NCBI GenBank assembly: GCA_038363925.1
Contig: JAQQWL010000015.1
Location: forward strand, 1,364,001 to 1,428,000
DNA from: Apiospora phragmitis
Taxonomy: Eukaryota > Ascomycota > Sordariomycetes > Amphisphaeriales > Apiosporaceae
Direction of reading: 5' to 3'
DNA: 64,000 nucleotides
In this document: positions 1 to 11,378 of the stretch, piece after piece
Numbering within the stretch: the first letter of the stretch is position 1
Layout of the letters: each line of letters begins with the position of its first letter
The notes under the pieces: generated by a model
The model's database searches: none
Told to the model about the DNA's origin: nothing
The model's input: only the letters and a program-made list of their open reading frames with translations
Program-made: the position numbers and the translations under genes

Positions 1-562
1 GCTTGCATCCAAGAATGCTGCTAAAGCCCTCTCCATGGATGACACGACCAAGTCGCTGCAGCGGAAGGCAAGCCGCGCAGTTCCTGTTACTGCTCCAAAG
101 AAAACGACGGTCTCGTTCATCCCTGCTCTGCGAACAGCCAGGCATCCTCTCGTGACTCGGCCTACTGTGGCCAAGAAGACCTCGATGGAGATTCGACACA
201 TCGAAGCAAACTCGCGCACAACAATTGGCTACAACAAGGGCCGCGCAACTGCATCAGCACTTGCTCAGCAAACCAAGAGACCTCTGACGAAGCAACCCCC
301 GCCCCAGTACAAGCCCAAGGCGCCTGAGTTTGCTCGTTCAGAAACAATGACTTCCCACGACTCGGAGAGGACCATCACCCCGACCCGGTTTGCCCGCGGC
401 AAGGAGGCCCTGGCTGCCGCTGAAGACGAACAGTGGAAGGAACGCGTTCCTTTCTTGTCCATTTTCAGTCCAGAGGACGAGGACGAGCTCGACGGAGTCG
501 GTGGTGGTCTTCCCGGGGCATTGGAAGACGATGATGAGTTCGAGATGCAGCTGCCTGAGTAA
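1..562 (+). CDS. 3' end of an unidentified gene (partial, runs off the window)
   Basis: The reading frame is open from base 2 and ends at TAA 560-562, so this is the C-terminal ~186 residues of a larger protein; the first visible Met codon (35) need not be the start. The visible part is basic and Pro/Ser/Thr rich (Lys/Arg clusters, a TTIGYNKGRATASAL segment) and ends in a strongly acidic tail (SPEDEDELDG, EDDDEFEMQLPE). No transmembrane segment or enzymatic motif is visible. A basic body with an acidic C-terminus is compatible with a nuclear regulatory protein; securin crossed my mind, but I see nothing that establishes it. The next gene begins 566 bases downstream on the same strand. Confidence 0.6.
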   Translation, partial: LASKNAAKALSMDDTTKSLQRKASRAVPVTAPKKTTVSFIPALRTARHPLVTRPTVAKKTSMEIRHIEANSRTTIGYNKGRATASALAQQTKRPLTKQPPPQYKPKAPEFARSETMTSHDSERTITPTRFARGKEALAAAEDEQWKERVPFLSIFSPEDEDELDGVGGGLPGALEDDDEFEMQLPE

Positions 563-1128
563 AAGGGGATGCGGGATTGGATTTGGACGAGTGTACGAGG
601 CGTTATAGTTGTATTCATCTAAACCGGAATCGGCGTTCATTGTTGGGTCATTGTTTGTATGACTGACAGAAGCAATGCTCGCTTCCAAAACGACAAGACA
701 CGATTACGCCCTCATGGGATTGGGGGCCAAGGCAAACACGCCATATGAGGAGTGGTTCATCTGGATCGGAATACCGTCCAACCACTGCCAGATACAGTAT
801 TTCATTATGTATTTATAAACTGTCAGGTTACATCGAATTGAAGTTTGGCCTACCTTCGTGGTTGAACTGTGGCTTTTTACTAGGTGAAGTTACTGCGTAT
901 GGTTGAAGCTCCACTTCCAGAACTCATGCCGTCACAGTGACTTCATCCAACACCCTTATGAGCACACATTCGTGGCGTAATGAGCACCTCATTGGAAATA
1001 TATGTTTCTTACAGAGAGCCTGTGAGATTATAACTATGTACTTACTTACACTGAATTCATACGCTGTTATCGTGAAGTTTTCCATCATAATTGCTTGTCC
1101 AAGAAAACACTCTTGAGAACTACCAACA
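563..1128. other. Intergenic, 3' flank of partial gene and promoter of the next gene
   Basis: This AT-richer stretch has no sustained reading frame. It should hold the 3' UTR of the partial gene and the promoter of the small mitochondrial-type gene. I recognise no specific element. Confidence 0.5.
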
Positions 1129-1645
1129 ATGCCCTTTACTACAACAGCTACCCGTTCCGGTGTTCGGGCAATACGGAGCCGTGCGGGTTTTGCGCAACGC
1201 CCGGTGCCGTCTCTCCGGAGATACTATGCGGATAAAGAGTATCACGGATCTCGGCCTGTCGATACCATACCGAAAGCAGGTATGAAGAGAAGGGCTGGGC
1301 CGTCGGGCATGACGAATATGTAAGTTTGGTATCATTACGTTCTCGTGACTTCGAGGAGAAGAGGTTTAGTACCGCAGTTGCTGTCCTGAGTCTTCTTAAC
1401 ACTCTTTACTTTCTTAATTCTTCTACACTTCGATCGTTCTGGAGGCGGGCAGATGAGCGTGCTGGCTTGTTCCGAAGTTGGAAATCTAGAGACAGACCAT
1501 GCGTAGGGGCGGACCTGGGCTAATCAAAGTTTATAGGAACATGATCCTCGGCGGCGGTGCCTTGGCTGCTCTTGCGGGCTGGACTCTCTGGATGATGACG
1601 GGGTCTCCGCCGTCGAAAACGGCGCGGATGGAGGCTCGCAAATGA
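1129..1645 (+). CDS. Small mitochondrial-type single-pass membrane protein, two exons
   Basis: The predicted CDS is join(1129..1319,1537..1645), 300 nt, 99 residues. The donor GTAAGT (1320) and acceptor TTATAG (1535-1536) flank a 217-nt intron with a CTAAT branch-like site near 1520, and the joined length is a multiple of three. The N-terminus is Arg/Ser/Thr rich without acidic residues (MPFTTTATRSGVRAIRSRAG), like a mitochondrial presequence, followed by RRYYADKEYHGSRP. Exon 2 encodes one hydrophobic helix (MILGGGALAALAGWTLWMM) and a short basic tail. This resembles small inner-membrane proteins of respiratory-complex or assembly type, but I cannot assign a family. Function is unknown; localisation is inference from composition. 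Confidence 0.6.
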
Positions 1646-3403
1646 TCCAGGGAGGATATGGCAGTATGGGCCAGGGTCGACGCCTGCTGGGCAGGTAAAT
1701 TGATACTATCCACGACGGGTAGCGGAAGTGACGGGAATTTTGGTGTTGCTGCTCCGTAGTCGGGTTGCGTAAGATAGTCGAGGCTGATCACATAGTCGAT
1801 GGCCGGCACACGTATTAAAAAAGATTGAGTCTTCAATAGACGCATTTTCTCATGTCTCCAAGGTGCACCTCAGCCCATCATGGTGCCTACCTAAAGCATT
1901 CGCAGCCATACTTTTCCTACACCTGTCTGTCCGACAGCGCTCTAAGAGCCTTGCATATGCTGAAATATCCTGCTCAGATGATCCGATGTGCTGATCACAG
2001 TCAAACTTTTCTGAGCAACTGCATCTACATATGCATGCTGATTCCAATGGCAGATACAACCCTAGTATACCTAGTATCCACATCATGGAAAGGAAAAGTT
2101 GCAGACAGGATCCGGCTATGCATTTGGTATTATATCTTGACTGTGTTGCTCAAGGATGCTATATATAACCGATATGGAGTAAGCTCGTACATAGAAATAG
2201 GCTGGTCCTCTCAATTCCATTAGGGGGTTGAATACTGCAATAGAGAGCGTAATGCATTGATGATACAGAAGCCAGTCAATCAAACATTCATGTTTGCTAC
2301 ATTGGCAACCCACAGGTAACTAATGTGGCCTGAATACATGTCTCGTGGATGAATGCAGCAATTGTTCATACGTATGTCCCATTGCAATCGGAAATCTCTT
2401 TGTTTTCAATACTTGACCACTAAGAGGTCAGATGCTGAATGCAGGGTTCTCAATGGATGACACGAGTGAGCGAGCGTTGCATCTCGGTATTGGGCATTGT
2501 AGGCCTCAGCTTGGCGAGCGAATGACGCGACCATGCAGATTAATACTATTCCTCCCCCTATTTTTGTCACCCTGAATGGATATTTGGACAATCCCATCGA
2601 ATCAAATCGTTCAAGACCCAATCTCGATTGTGGCAGAACTGCATGCCTGGAGGTTGCCAAGTGAATCCAAAGTTAGATTTGTGGCTGGGGGTAGAGCGCG
2701 CACTGGCCAGCCCTGGAAGAAGTTCACGTTGCTTCTTTCATGTGTCTTTTGAACTGGCATGCTTGTACCTCTCCCATACACTTTAGGTAGCGACAGTACC
2801 TGTTTCTGACACCGGTCAGCACTCAATACCCAAGGTTCCCAGGTGCCTCCGTGTCTGTGTCAGGGATCTCCAGCGCATCCACAGGTCCAGATTAATTTGG
2901 CTTTCGGCTCCATCACCGTTTCTTTGAGAGGTTGTGTCAATTCAATCTTCGATCTTCGACTTCCGACCTCTTTGAAGTCTGAACACCCCCCCAAGAATCC
3001 CCTTGGGACACTCTGGAACTGGACAATTCGACCGGGGCTTTCGTCAGCTTGCTTCCTCGCGACAACCACTTACCACTTATCTTCCTTTATTCGGCCTTGT
3101 GTTGCGGTTTGGGGCCGACTGTATCACTTTCGTTGTCTTGGTTTTTGGGGGGCTCCACACGTCACCTTTGCATCTCATTTCTGTCGCGTGGACCGTAGAA
3201 GACAATCTCGCGTCTTCTCATACCTCTTTTTGCCCACAGCCTCCCCACGACCAACCCAGGAAAAAATCAATCGCGATCCTCTCCCAGCTTACGTTCTCGA
3301 TGAAGGGCGTCATCTAGGCTTCCTCCCCCTGTGAGTGATGATGAAGGTTGGTGGATTGAGGAAGTAGAGAAAACCAGACACCACTTTTCGCGAACCAAAG
3401 AAT
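1646..3403. other. Intergenic, upstream region of SET1
   Basis: About 1.75 kb without a supportable gene. The last ~400 bases (roughly 3000-3400) are C/T rich on the plus strand, which is typical of fungal promoters and 5' leaders and probably belongs to SET1. Short reading frames here have no homology I recognise. Confidence 0.5.
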
Positions 3404-6400
3404 ATGGCTCCAAGCGCAACCGGCGCGGGTTTCGCCCAATTTTTCCCTGCCGCCCCTCGCGCTGCCAGAGAAAAAGCCACAGAACGGGAGCGAGCAAAGT
3501 CCAGAGCTTCTTCAGATGCTGCCGACCGCGATCCTAGAATGTCTTTTTCGATATCCTCTACACTCGGTCCACGCGATGGCCCTGTCAAGTCCGACCTCTC
3601 CATATCTGATGCCGCGCATCCGCTCATCTCGACTGATGATACCGAGTCAACACAAGGAGATATCCTCAACGGCGTTGGCTCCGCCAGCTCGCATGCCAGC
3701 ACCACCTCATCGGTCTTCAGTGCCAACAACCAATCCGCCTCATTGAACAACTTCTCATCGCGTGCTTCCAACAGCAATCTCACCCCACTCACCAATGCAG
3801 GCTCTTCCCCATCCTCTTCACATATCCCGCCCGCCAGCCAGCTCAACCTGCAACGCAATAAGCAGCAAAGCACATCTGGCGCTTCCCAGCTTTCAGAAGT
3901 CACCAGAACCCAAGATGGCACGAGCGCCTCTCATACTTCGACGTCCACATCGTCATCGTCGGCGCACCGACATGGCATCGTTGACCGTATCCCGGCCCTC
4001 GACCCGGCTCGCCAGATCAAGGGAACCAAACGCACCTACGATCCGTTGACCGATAGAATGTTGTCTTCGACCGACAGGAAATCCAAAAAGCCCGTTTACA
4101 AAGATCTCGGTTCGGTATGTAAACCACACTACATATATATACATGTCTATAAGTGTCTGGAGCGGGGGCGTCATCTGACTTGTGTGAAATGAAATAAAAA
4201 TGAGAATCCTGGCTAATGCGAATTGTGCTGAGTAGGAAGATGACGCTCCCCCGACAGACCCCAGACTCGCCAAAGGCAGTTGGCTCGACTATATCAATGT
4301 CGATTTCCACCTGGCCAAGGCTAGGTTGCGCCAGACTCCGTACAACTTCAAGACATACCCGTATGACCCTGCCACATCGATCGGGCCTGGCCCTCCGACG
4401 CAAATCGTAGTCAGTGGCTTCGACCCCTTGGTCGCCTTTTCCAAAATCGCCCAAGGCTTCAGTACCTATGGTGAGATAGCCGAAAGTAGCAACAAGATGC
4501 ATCCAGAGACTGGTGCCTATCTTGGCTTTGCTACATTCCGCTACCGAGATTCCAAACCTGGGCGACGACCAGTAGCTATTTCTGCCGTGGATGCCGCCAG
4601 GAGAGCCGTCAAGACCATGAATGGGCGTAGGATTGAGTCGAACCAGATCAAAGTAGATTTTGATCGCGACGGCAAGAAGAGCCGCCTCATGCTCGAGAAT
4701 GTCCTGAAGAGAGGTAGGGAGGAGGAACAACAACGCTCTAGCGCGATCCGCTCCCAGCGTGGTACCCCGTTCCTCAATCTGCAGCGCCGGCGGCGCCTCG
4801 ACCAAAGGGTACTATCGAAGGACTTGCGCGACCCCCACCAACAGCACCAGCTGCCTTTCGACAGCCTGCTGTGTCGACTCCTGAGCCGCACTCCTCTTTC
4901 GCGATGCCCGACAAGCCCAAGTCGTCTCTGATCGAATTACAACCGATATCCGAGAAGCTGCGGACCGACCCCTATATCTTCGTCTCTGGAGTCAATGTCC
5001 CGGTGATGGCTGCCACAATTGCACATATGAAGAAGCGCCTCAAGTCGTACCTCATCGATGACATCCGTGCCGACCGGAGTGGTTATTACATTGTTTTCCC
5101 CAACAACACGCGAGGTCGGGAGGAGGCCTATAGGTGCTACCGGTCTGCGAATGGAAGCGCCTTCTTCAATTATACAATGGTCATGGAGCTAGTCAACGGC
5201 ATCGCTCCAGCGGCACAAACCTCTACAGCCAGTCATACGCGCCAAAGAAGTGAACACGAGCGAAAGCCCGCACCCGAACCCCGAATCCGATCCGAGCGAG
5301 ACATACGACGCCGGGATGAGGAGGCTGTTCTAAAGGAAGAGAAAGAACAACGAGCCAAGGACTTCGATCCTGTGATTGAAGCTGTCCAGATCGTGCGCCG
5401 TGAGATGAGGGAGCACCTGATCAGGCACATCCGCACCAAGGTGGCCGCGCCGGCACTGAACACATTTCTGGATCCTGCCAATCACGCCGCTAAGCGTCGC
5501 AAACTCAACCTCCAGGACCCCCTTGACTTTATGGGCCCATCCGTTACGATAGTCGACGAAGACGAGCCCACCCCTGTGAGCACGCCCAACTCTCGAGCAG
5601 ATCCCATAGAAAGGCGAACTGCCCGGTTGGACGTCACCGCCCTTCCTCGCATCCGGAAGTCCAAGGCTGCGGCGCGGCGGAATGATGGCTTTGCCGATCC
5701 ATTCGGTCGCAAACGAGCAGCCCCGGTACGCAATGCTTTTCGCGGCCTGCACCATCGCCTTGCGCCCGACAGTGACGATGAAGCGTCAGAGAACGAGGCG
5801 GAGACTAGAGACTCAATGGCTCGTGATACAGAGGAACCTGAGTCACGCCCTCGCAGCCGCATGAGCACCGACGAAGATGGCTTCGACGATTCGATGACGG
5901 AAGCCAGCTTCGCACTCAACGACGGCCCCGTTCGGACCAAGAAGAGGAAATTGGATCTGCAAGTCGAAGCTGCCATCAAGAGGCAGAAGAAGACGGACGA
6001 GGAACTCTTCGGTGTTACTATCGGTACTCTCGAGACGGATTTCCCAGCTTCGGACGATGTCGCAGATGTTATTATTCCCGATGCCGACGCCGATAGGGAG
6101 CAGACACCCAGCTCCGCCCAGCCACCAACAGAAAAGGGTGCAAAGGGGAAGAAGAAGCCGGCTGCCACCAGAACCAAGAAGAAGACCAAGAAGCAGCTTT
6201 TCGAGGAGCGCGAGGCGTTGAAGAAGCAGCAACAGGCAGAAGCGTACGTAGAAGAAGCGCTCGAGCAGGTCGAGAAGGAGGAGACCGTGGAACCAGACGA
6301 TGTTCCAGAGAAGGTGGCCCTCAAGTCGGCTTTGAAGAAGGAGGATAGCGAGCCTTTTGTCAGAGATGAACGTTTCTCTGATGCTATTGTTCCGACAATG

Positions 6401-7434
6401 GTGCTTCCCTCCAAATTCAAGCTGGACCTTTCGTCCTTAATGGAATTGCCTATGGATCCGAAGGACGGGCCGGATCTTACTAAGCTCAGGAAGAAATTCA
6501 CTGTTAAAGACATTGGTGACCCGCGTCTCTGGATATGGAAACACAATCGGGTACGGGAATTAAACGCTCCTGCTCACAAACAGGATGAACCGCTGGTCAT
6601 TGAGGGCTACTACGTGCCAAACTCGACTGGAAGTGCCCGCACTGAAGGTGTTAAGAAGATTCTTAACTCCGAGAAGTCAAAGTATCTCCCGCATCACCTC
6701 AAGATCCAGAAGCAAAGGGAAGAACGGCAAGCACGTGCTGCAAGGAACGGCAAAGATCCGGTGGCTTCCGCTGCCGAAGCTGCTCGACTTGCAGCCGAGA
6801 AGCTTTTGGCTAAGGGCAACTCGCGAGCGAATCGTGTGAACAACCGACGGTTCGTGGCCGATCTCAATGACCAGAAGCGGTCCCTGGGTCAAGACTCGGA
6901 CGTTCTACGCTTCAACCAGCTTAAGAAGCGGAAGAAGCCAGTCAAGTTCGCCCGGTCTGCCATCCACAACTGGGGTCTCTATACCATGGAGAACATCAAC
7001 AAGGACGATATGATTATCGAGTATGTTGGCGAGGAGGTCCGGCAACAGATTGCAGAAATTCGTGAGAATCGATACCTCAAGAGTGGTATTGGCAGCAGCT
7101 ACCTCTTCCGCATCGACGACAACACCGTCATCGATGCGACTAAGAAGGGTGGCATTGCTCGATTCATCAACCATAGCTGCATGCCAAATTGTACGGCCAA
7201 GATTATCAAAGTGGAAGGAAGCAAGCGAATTGTCATCTATGCCCTACGGGACATCGCTCAGAGTAAGTCCAGAAGAGGCCCCGGATATCCGTCCATACGT
7301 TGCCCAGAGTTTACTGACATTGAGTTACAGACGAGGAGTTAACCTACGACTACAAGTTCGAGCGAGAAATCGGCAGTCTAGACCGTATCCCCTGTCTTTG
7401 CGGTACTGCAGCTTGCAAGGGGTTCCTCAACTAA
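3404..7434 (+). CDS. SET1: Histone H3K4 methyltransferase, COMPASS catalytic subunit Set1
   Basis: Catalytic subunit of COMPASS, methylating H3 lysine 4 in the nucleus. Model: join(3404..4114,4236..7262,7331..7434), with donors GTATGT and GTAAGT and good acceptors; one base must be restored near 4765-4770, giving about 1280 residues. Order of domains: Ser/Thr-rich N-terminus, an RRM (~293-390, [13 protein letters not shown]), the SET-associated RRM-like domain (~450-560, [15 protein letters not shown]), a long charged linker with Lys/Glu clusters, the n-SET region (~950-1075, with [19 protein letters not shown]), the SET domain (~1140-1260, with [11 protein letters not shown] and ELTYDYKFE) and a post-SET Cys cluster ([13 protein letters not shown]) at the C-terminus. 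These are the family hallmarks. The reading frame changes from the RRM to the Pro/Ala-rich linker; I consider this a base lost from the CCCC run at 4765-4768. Confidence 0.95.
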
Positions 7435-8770
7435 GCCCGCCCTCCACCTTGACTTCCAACACCATGCTAGATCAACTCGGTTGCTCCTTGTCCCTCCAAC
7501 CTTACCCCTTTCTAGGCGTCCTCTGCGTTCTTTTTGCCTCATTGGCAGCGTCTTACCGACGTCGACATTTCGTTTTACATGGAGTACGGGTTGCGCAAAT
7601 TGTTTTCCAATTTTAGTATATATGCATACAGGGCTGGTTTTGCTTTAATACTATCCTGCTTGCCTTTGTAGCAAGAATCGCAAGTACAGGGTCCATCAGC
7701 GGGAAAACAAAAGAAAGTATGTTTGTACACTACGTTTTCTTTATTTTGCGGTTCTTGATCTCAAGCTGAGATGTTTTGTATTGCCGTCTCCAAAGAGCAA
7801 AGCGTTGATGAAAACAGAACAAGGGAAACGGCGTTTAGGGGACGGACGCATGCTAGGCCCTTAGCATGCCGCGGGGCTCGGAAACGCTGACTTTGCCGTC
7901 GCTGAATACATGCGAATGAATAACAGTTTGCGCCGATGCATGGGCATGGGTGGGGGCGCCAATGAAGTAGGACGCCATGAGAACTGATAGACGAGCGATG
8001 GGAGGGAGCGTCACACCTCAGCTGGGGACGACTACTATTCAGCTCCACCAACACCGCCCTCTGATGCTTTTACGTCAACTGCCTGGGCCAAGTCTAGTCT
8101 TCGGCAATGACGAATTAGATAATACCCATCGCCCCCGAATGGGGTGACTGGGAGGTAGAACAAGACAAGCCGATAGGCCTACGCTTTGCATCGTGGAAGA
8201 AACTTTCTGGGTATATCAGAAATAAGCGGCTTGTGTTGTGGGGGATGGGAAAGGGGGAAGGGGAGAGAGAAAGAGAGAGAGAAGGAGAAGAGCTTCGGCA
8301 ACACTCTTTGTACATAGCCAAAGTCCGAAGCGACATTCCATCCGATTTGGTCACATGCCCCCCAAAGAGATGGGGCGGAGAGCAGTCGCCTAGGATATAA
8401 TATCACGATGTCTATATGCGCACGCGCAACACTCATAACCGACCGCTTCTGCTTTTTACCAGCAACGAACTATTGGGCATTTGGTATATAATACTCTTGA
8501 GAAGCTTTTTATAGTATTATCAACGTGGTCATGGTATAGATAATGATCAGCCAATGCTTGAATTCCAGAGCCAGTTGCTGCTTTTGTCTTCATCCCCGTG
8601 CCAGAACGCCTTTACAATGCTTCTTCCATGCTTAAAATGCACTTCGAGGAAACTGACAAATCTTCGACCCAAAACAAACCCCTTAAAATGCCTTGAACAC
8701 CAATCCCTACGATTTTTTTTTCTTCACGTAAATGGTGACGACTTTGTACTAATTGCGAAATGGGGCGGAC
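7435..8770. other. Intergenic between convergent SET1 and FCF1
   Basis: 3' flanks of two convergent genes, with no gene seen. It includes a purine (GA/GGA) tract at 8247-8292. Reading frames here are short and uncorrelated with any family. Confidence 0.5.
8247..8292. repeat. Low-complexity purine tract
   Basis: About 46 consecutive G/A bases including alternating GA, inside the SET1/FCF1 convergent intergenic region. Simple sequence; no function is implied. Confidence 0.8.
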
Positions 8771-9739
8771 TTAAGTAGTCACTTCCGGCAGTTTCTCGAT
8801 CACATATTTACCCCTGGCTACCGACATGATAGGGACACCAGGAATACCTGTCAAATGACATAGGATTAGCTCATGTATTTGTAGAGAGTGCGTGAGAGAG
8901 GGGGAGAGACAGAGAGCCGGCCGGCCGAGCAGCAGCAGCAGCGCATAACCGTCCAACCGACTATCGGTAAAGGAAAATTAACTTACGTCGTACGCGGTTC
9001 TTCAGGTCCTTATCGTTGGTGGCGATGATGTAGATGCGGTGCTTCATGACGGTGTTGACGATGCAGTCATCGGCGTAGATGCCCTTGTGGTCGCAGGTCA
9101 GGCGCTCCCAGCGGGGGTCGCGCGCGATGCGCAGGGCGAGGCGGTACTTGGGGCCGAGGCGCTCGAGCTCGCCCATGACGCAGTCGCTGATGATGGGGTT
9201 GGCCTTGGCCAGCAGGACGTCCATCATGGATTCAACTATTACAAAGGTCAGTTCCGCTTCTTGTTGCTCTGTTGAGGATGGTATCGGGAGGGATTCGGCA
9301 CGTACGGAGAGGAAGCTTGCGCTGGATGGTATGGGACAAAAACTAGAAGAAAGGTTGGTAGGTCAGTATAGGCGCAATCTCGAGTGAAGGAGGCATAGTG
9401 CGCAGGAGGAGGGCGGTTCGTACGTTTGTATCCCTAATTCAGACGAAGTGTGGTTAGCAAGATTCTTTCGGTTCGGTGATAGCGCATGGCATCGTCGGCT
9501 CAAATCAAGAGGGCTTACACAAGGACATTATAGGGCGGCACGAGGGCGGAATTGGCCTGGAAGAACATGGACGAGGGCATCTGGGGCACCTCGCGGACGA
9601 GCTCGGTCTTGGCTTTCGACTTGGGGTTCTGGGGGTTCTTCTCCTCGCCCTTGGCGGCGTTCTCTCGTCGGCGGGCGTCTTGCTTGCCGATGACGCGCTT
9701 GACGGCGACGAACTTGCGGGTTTTCTTGGCGACTCCCAT
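8771..9739 (-). CDS. FCF1: rRNA-processing endonuclease Fcf1/Utp24 (PIN domain)
   Basis: Nucleolar small-subunit processome nuclease that cleaves pre-18S rRNA. Model: complement(join(8771..8847,8987..9235,9306..9342,9424..9433,9519..9739)), 594 nt, 197 residues, the family's usual length. Exon 1 gives MGVAKKTRKFVAVKRVIG and PPYNVLV. Exon 2 is only 10 nt and supplies the end of a Val codon plus Asp-Thr-Asn, the first PIN active-site block. Exon 3 gives FLSHTIQRKLPL, exon 4 the body with ISDCVMGELERLGPKYR and YADDCIV acidic residues, and exon 5 IPGVPIMSVARGKYVIEKLP. All introns are GT-AG and phases match across every junction. It is divergent from the membrane-protein gene downstream on the plus strand and convergent with SET1. 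Identification is secure; the microexon is inferred from conservation of the VDTNF block. Confidence 0.95.
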
Positions 9740-11378
9740 ATTTCCGGTCTCAAAGCAATGGAGATTCGAGAGGTAGAGGTATCGTGGGGAGAATTCGGCT
9801 ACTGTTCGTAGTAGTAGTACTGTCGAAATGCGCTTAGCAGCATTCAGTACCTATGCAGACCTTCCGCAGATTCCAGGCCCCTCCGGCAGAATTCGCAGCT
9901 CTGAAAGTTGAAAGTCGAGCTGGAAATTTTGACCGCCCTGGAACTTAATGGCTCCGGGGTCCGAAGACGCGCTGCTGCAGGACCCATAAACCTTGGAGCG
10001 ATAGGCGCTCCCCCATTGAATGCAGGACCCCCGAAAATGCATATGGGGTTCTAGATTGCGACGTCACTTTTTGGACATGCATGAACTCGATGCATCCTAT
10101 CAGTCAATGTTTTGCAGACGGTCGCAGGGAGCAACCAGGACAAAGTCTATCAAAAAGGAGGCCGTTCATTTCCCCCTCGCGAGTCAGATGATTCTGGAGT
10201 GAGACTCTTGATATATTTGAAGTCTGAATAGAAATGCTGCAGCCTGCATCGTCTCTACACGCCGATATATTACCCGCATATGGGCTGATGTCTAAAATGA
10301 GGGTAACAGTAACACGGGCCCGGTGCTGGTCAATTGCCCTGTCCCAAGAATAGTATCGCTAGTATTGCCCCAGGGTTTTTATTTTCCACGGCTGCCGATG
10401 TTTGCGCCGGGCGTTTTATGTCACCAGGCGCAAAGCTGTGTAGCCTTTCACAGCATAAACTGCCAGCACCTGCCAGAGCAGTCGCCAACCGGTGGCTGAT
10501 TGCAGTGCAGAGCGCAGAGCGCAGGCGTAGGCGTAGGCGCAGCGCAGGTAGAGCAAGCCCAATTGAGTATTGGCGCGGTTCGTTGTGAACGATTTTAGCC
10601 TGTCACCAACACAAAAAAAAGTCCCTTCTTCTCACTGGGACCTGTGACCCAGTGCTGGGTACTACGGGGGAGACACTATTACTAACTGAGACTCCTTTTT
10701 TTCGTTTCCCCCTTCTGATTCGGGCTTAATGCATCGTATCCCTCCCATCTCATCCACCCACCCACTCCCAGTCAGTCCACTCCAGTCCCTCCAGTCCACA
10801 ACACGGATACCCATACGACCTCCCTTTCTCCCACTTACAGCGGAAACACCACTATTCACACACAGACTGACGGCGGGCAGGAAAAGCACATCAACTCGGA
10901 CAAAACCACCACGCGACGTCGTTGAGATCGCTGCCATCTTCTACTAACTACTAGCCCATTAGCATGCAACCGTAATAATCCCATTCTTTCTTCCATTTCC
11001 GCCCATTCACTTGTTGTTACTGTACGCCTCAGCCACGCTCTCTTTGATACTGCTTCGCCAGCCGGTACGGATACTTCCCACTGAAACACTGCGATCCGAC
11101 GAACCCAACTCGACTCCCTCATTCGTTTGTCACATCCCGTGTCGCGCCTCCCGTTTGAATGTGCGTCTGAGGAAAAAGAAAAGGCCACTACGCGAGCCGG
11201 AGTTCACTCTCCCGCTCACACAACAACCACACGGTATTCGAATAGTCCTTGGCCAATTCCAATTACACGGCCGTCCCTGTCTGCTGCTCGTCTCAGACGC
11301 CGTGACTGTAACACGCGATATCCATTTCGTCTCGGAATCATTACTCGCCGTACTCTCTCGCCGTAATCTCTCGCCGTC
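9740..11378. promoter_or_regulatory. Divergent intergenic region FCF1 / Prm5-like gene
   Basis: About 1.6 kb between two outward-facing genes, so it must contain both promoters and a long 5' leader for the plus-strand gene. There are short local repeats: GCAGAGC/GGCGTA units at about 10506-10548 and CCAGTCC-like units at about 10770-10800. From 10680 to 11378 the plus strand is pyrimidine rich, as in fungal core promoters. No defined transcription-factor site is claimed. Confidence 0.45.

Noticed and set aside
5482..6546. 354-residue minus-strand frame
   Set aside because: Antisense to the charged linker of SET1; its Ser/Ala-rich composition is the mirror of Lys/Glu/Asp codons.
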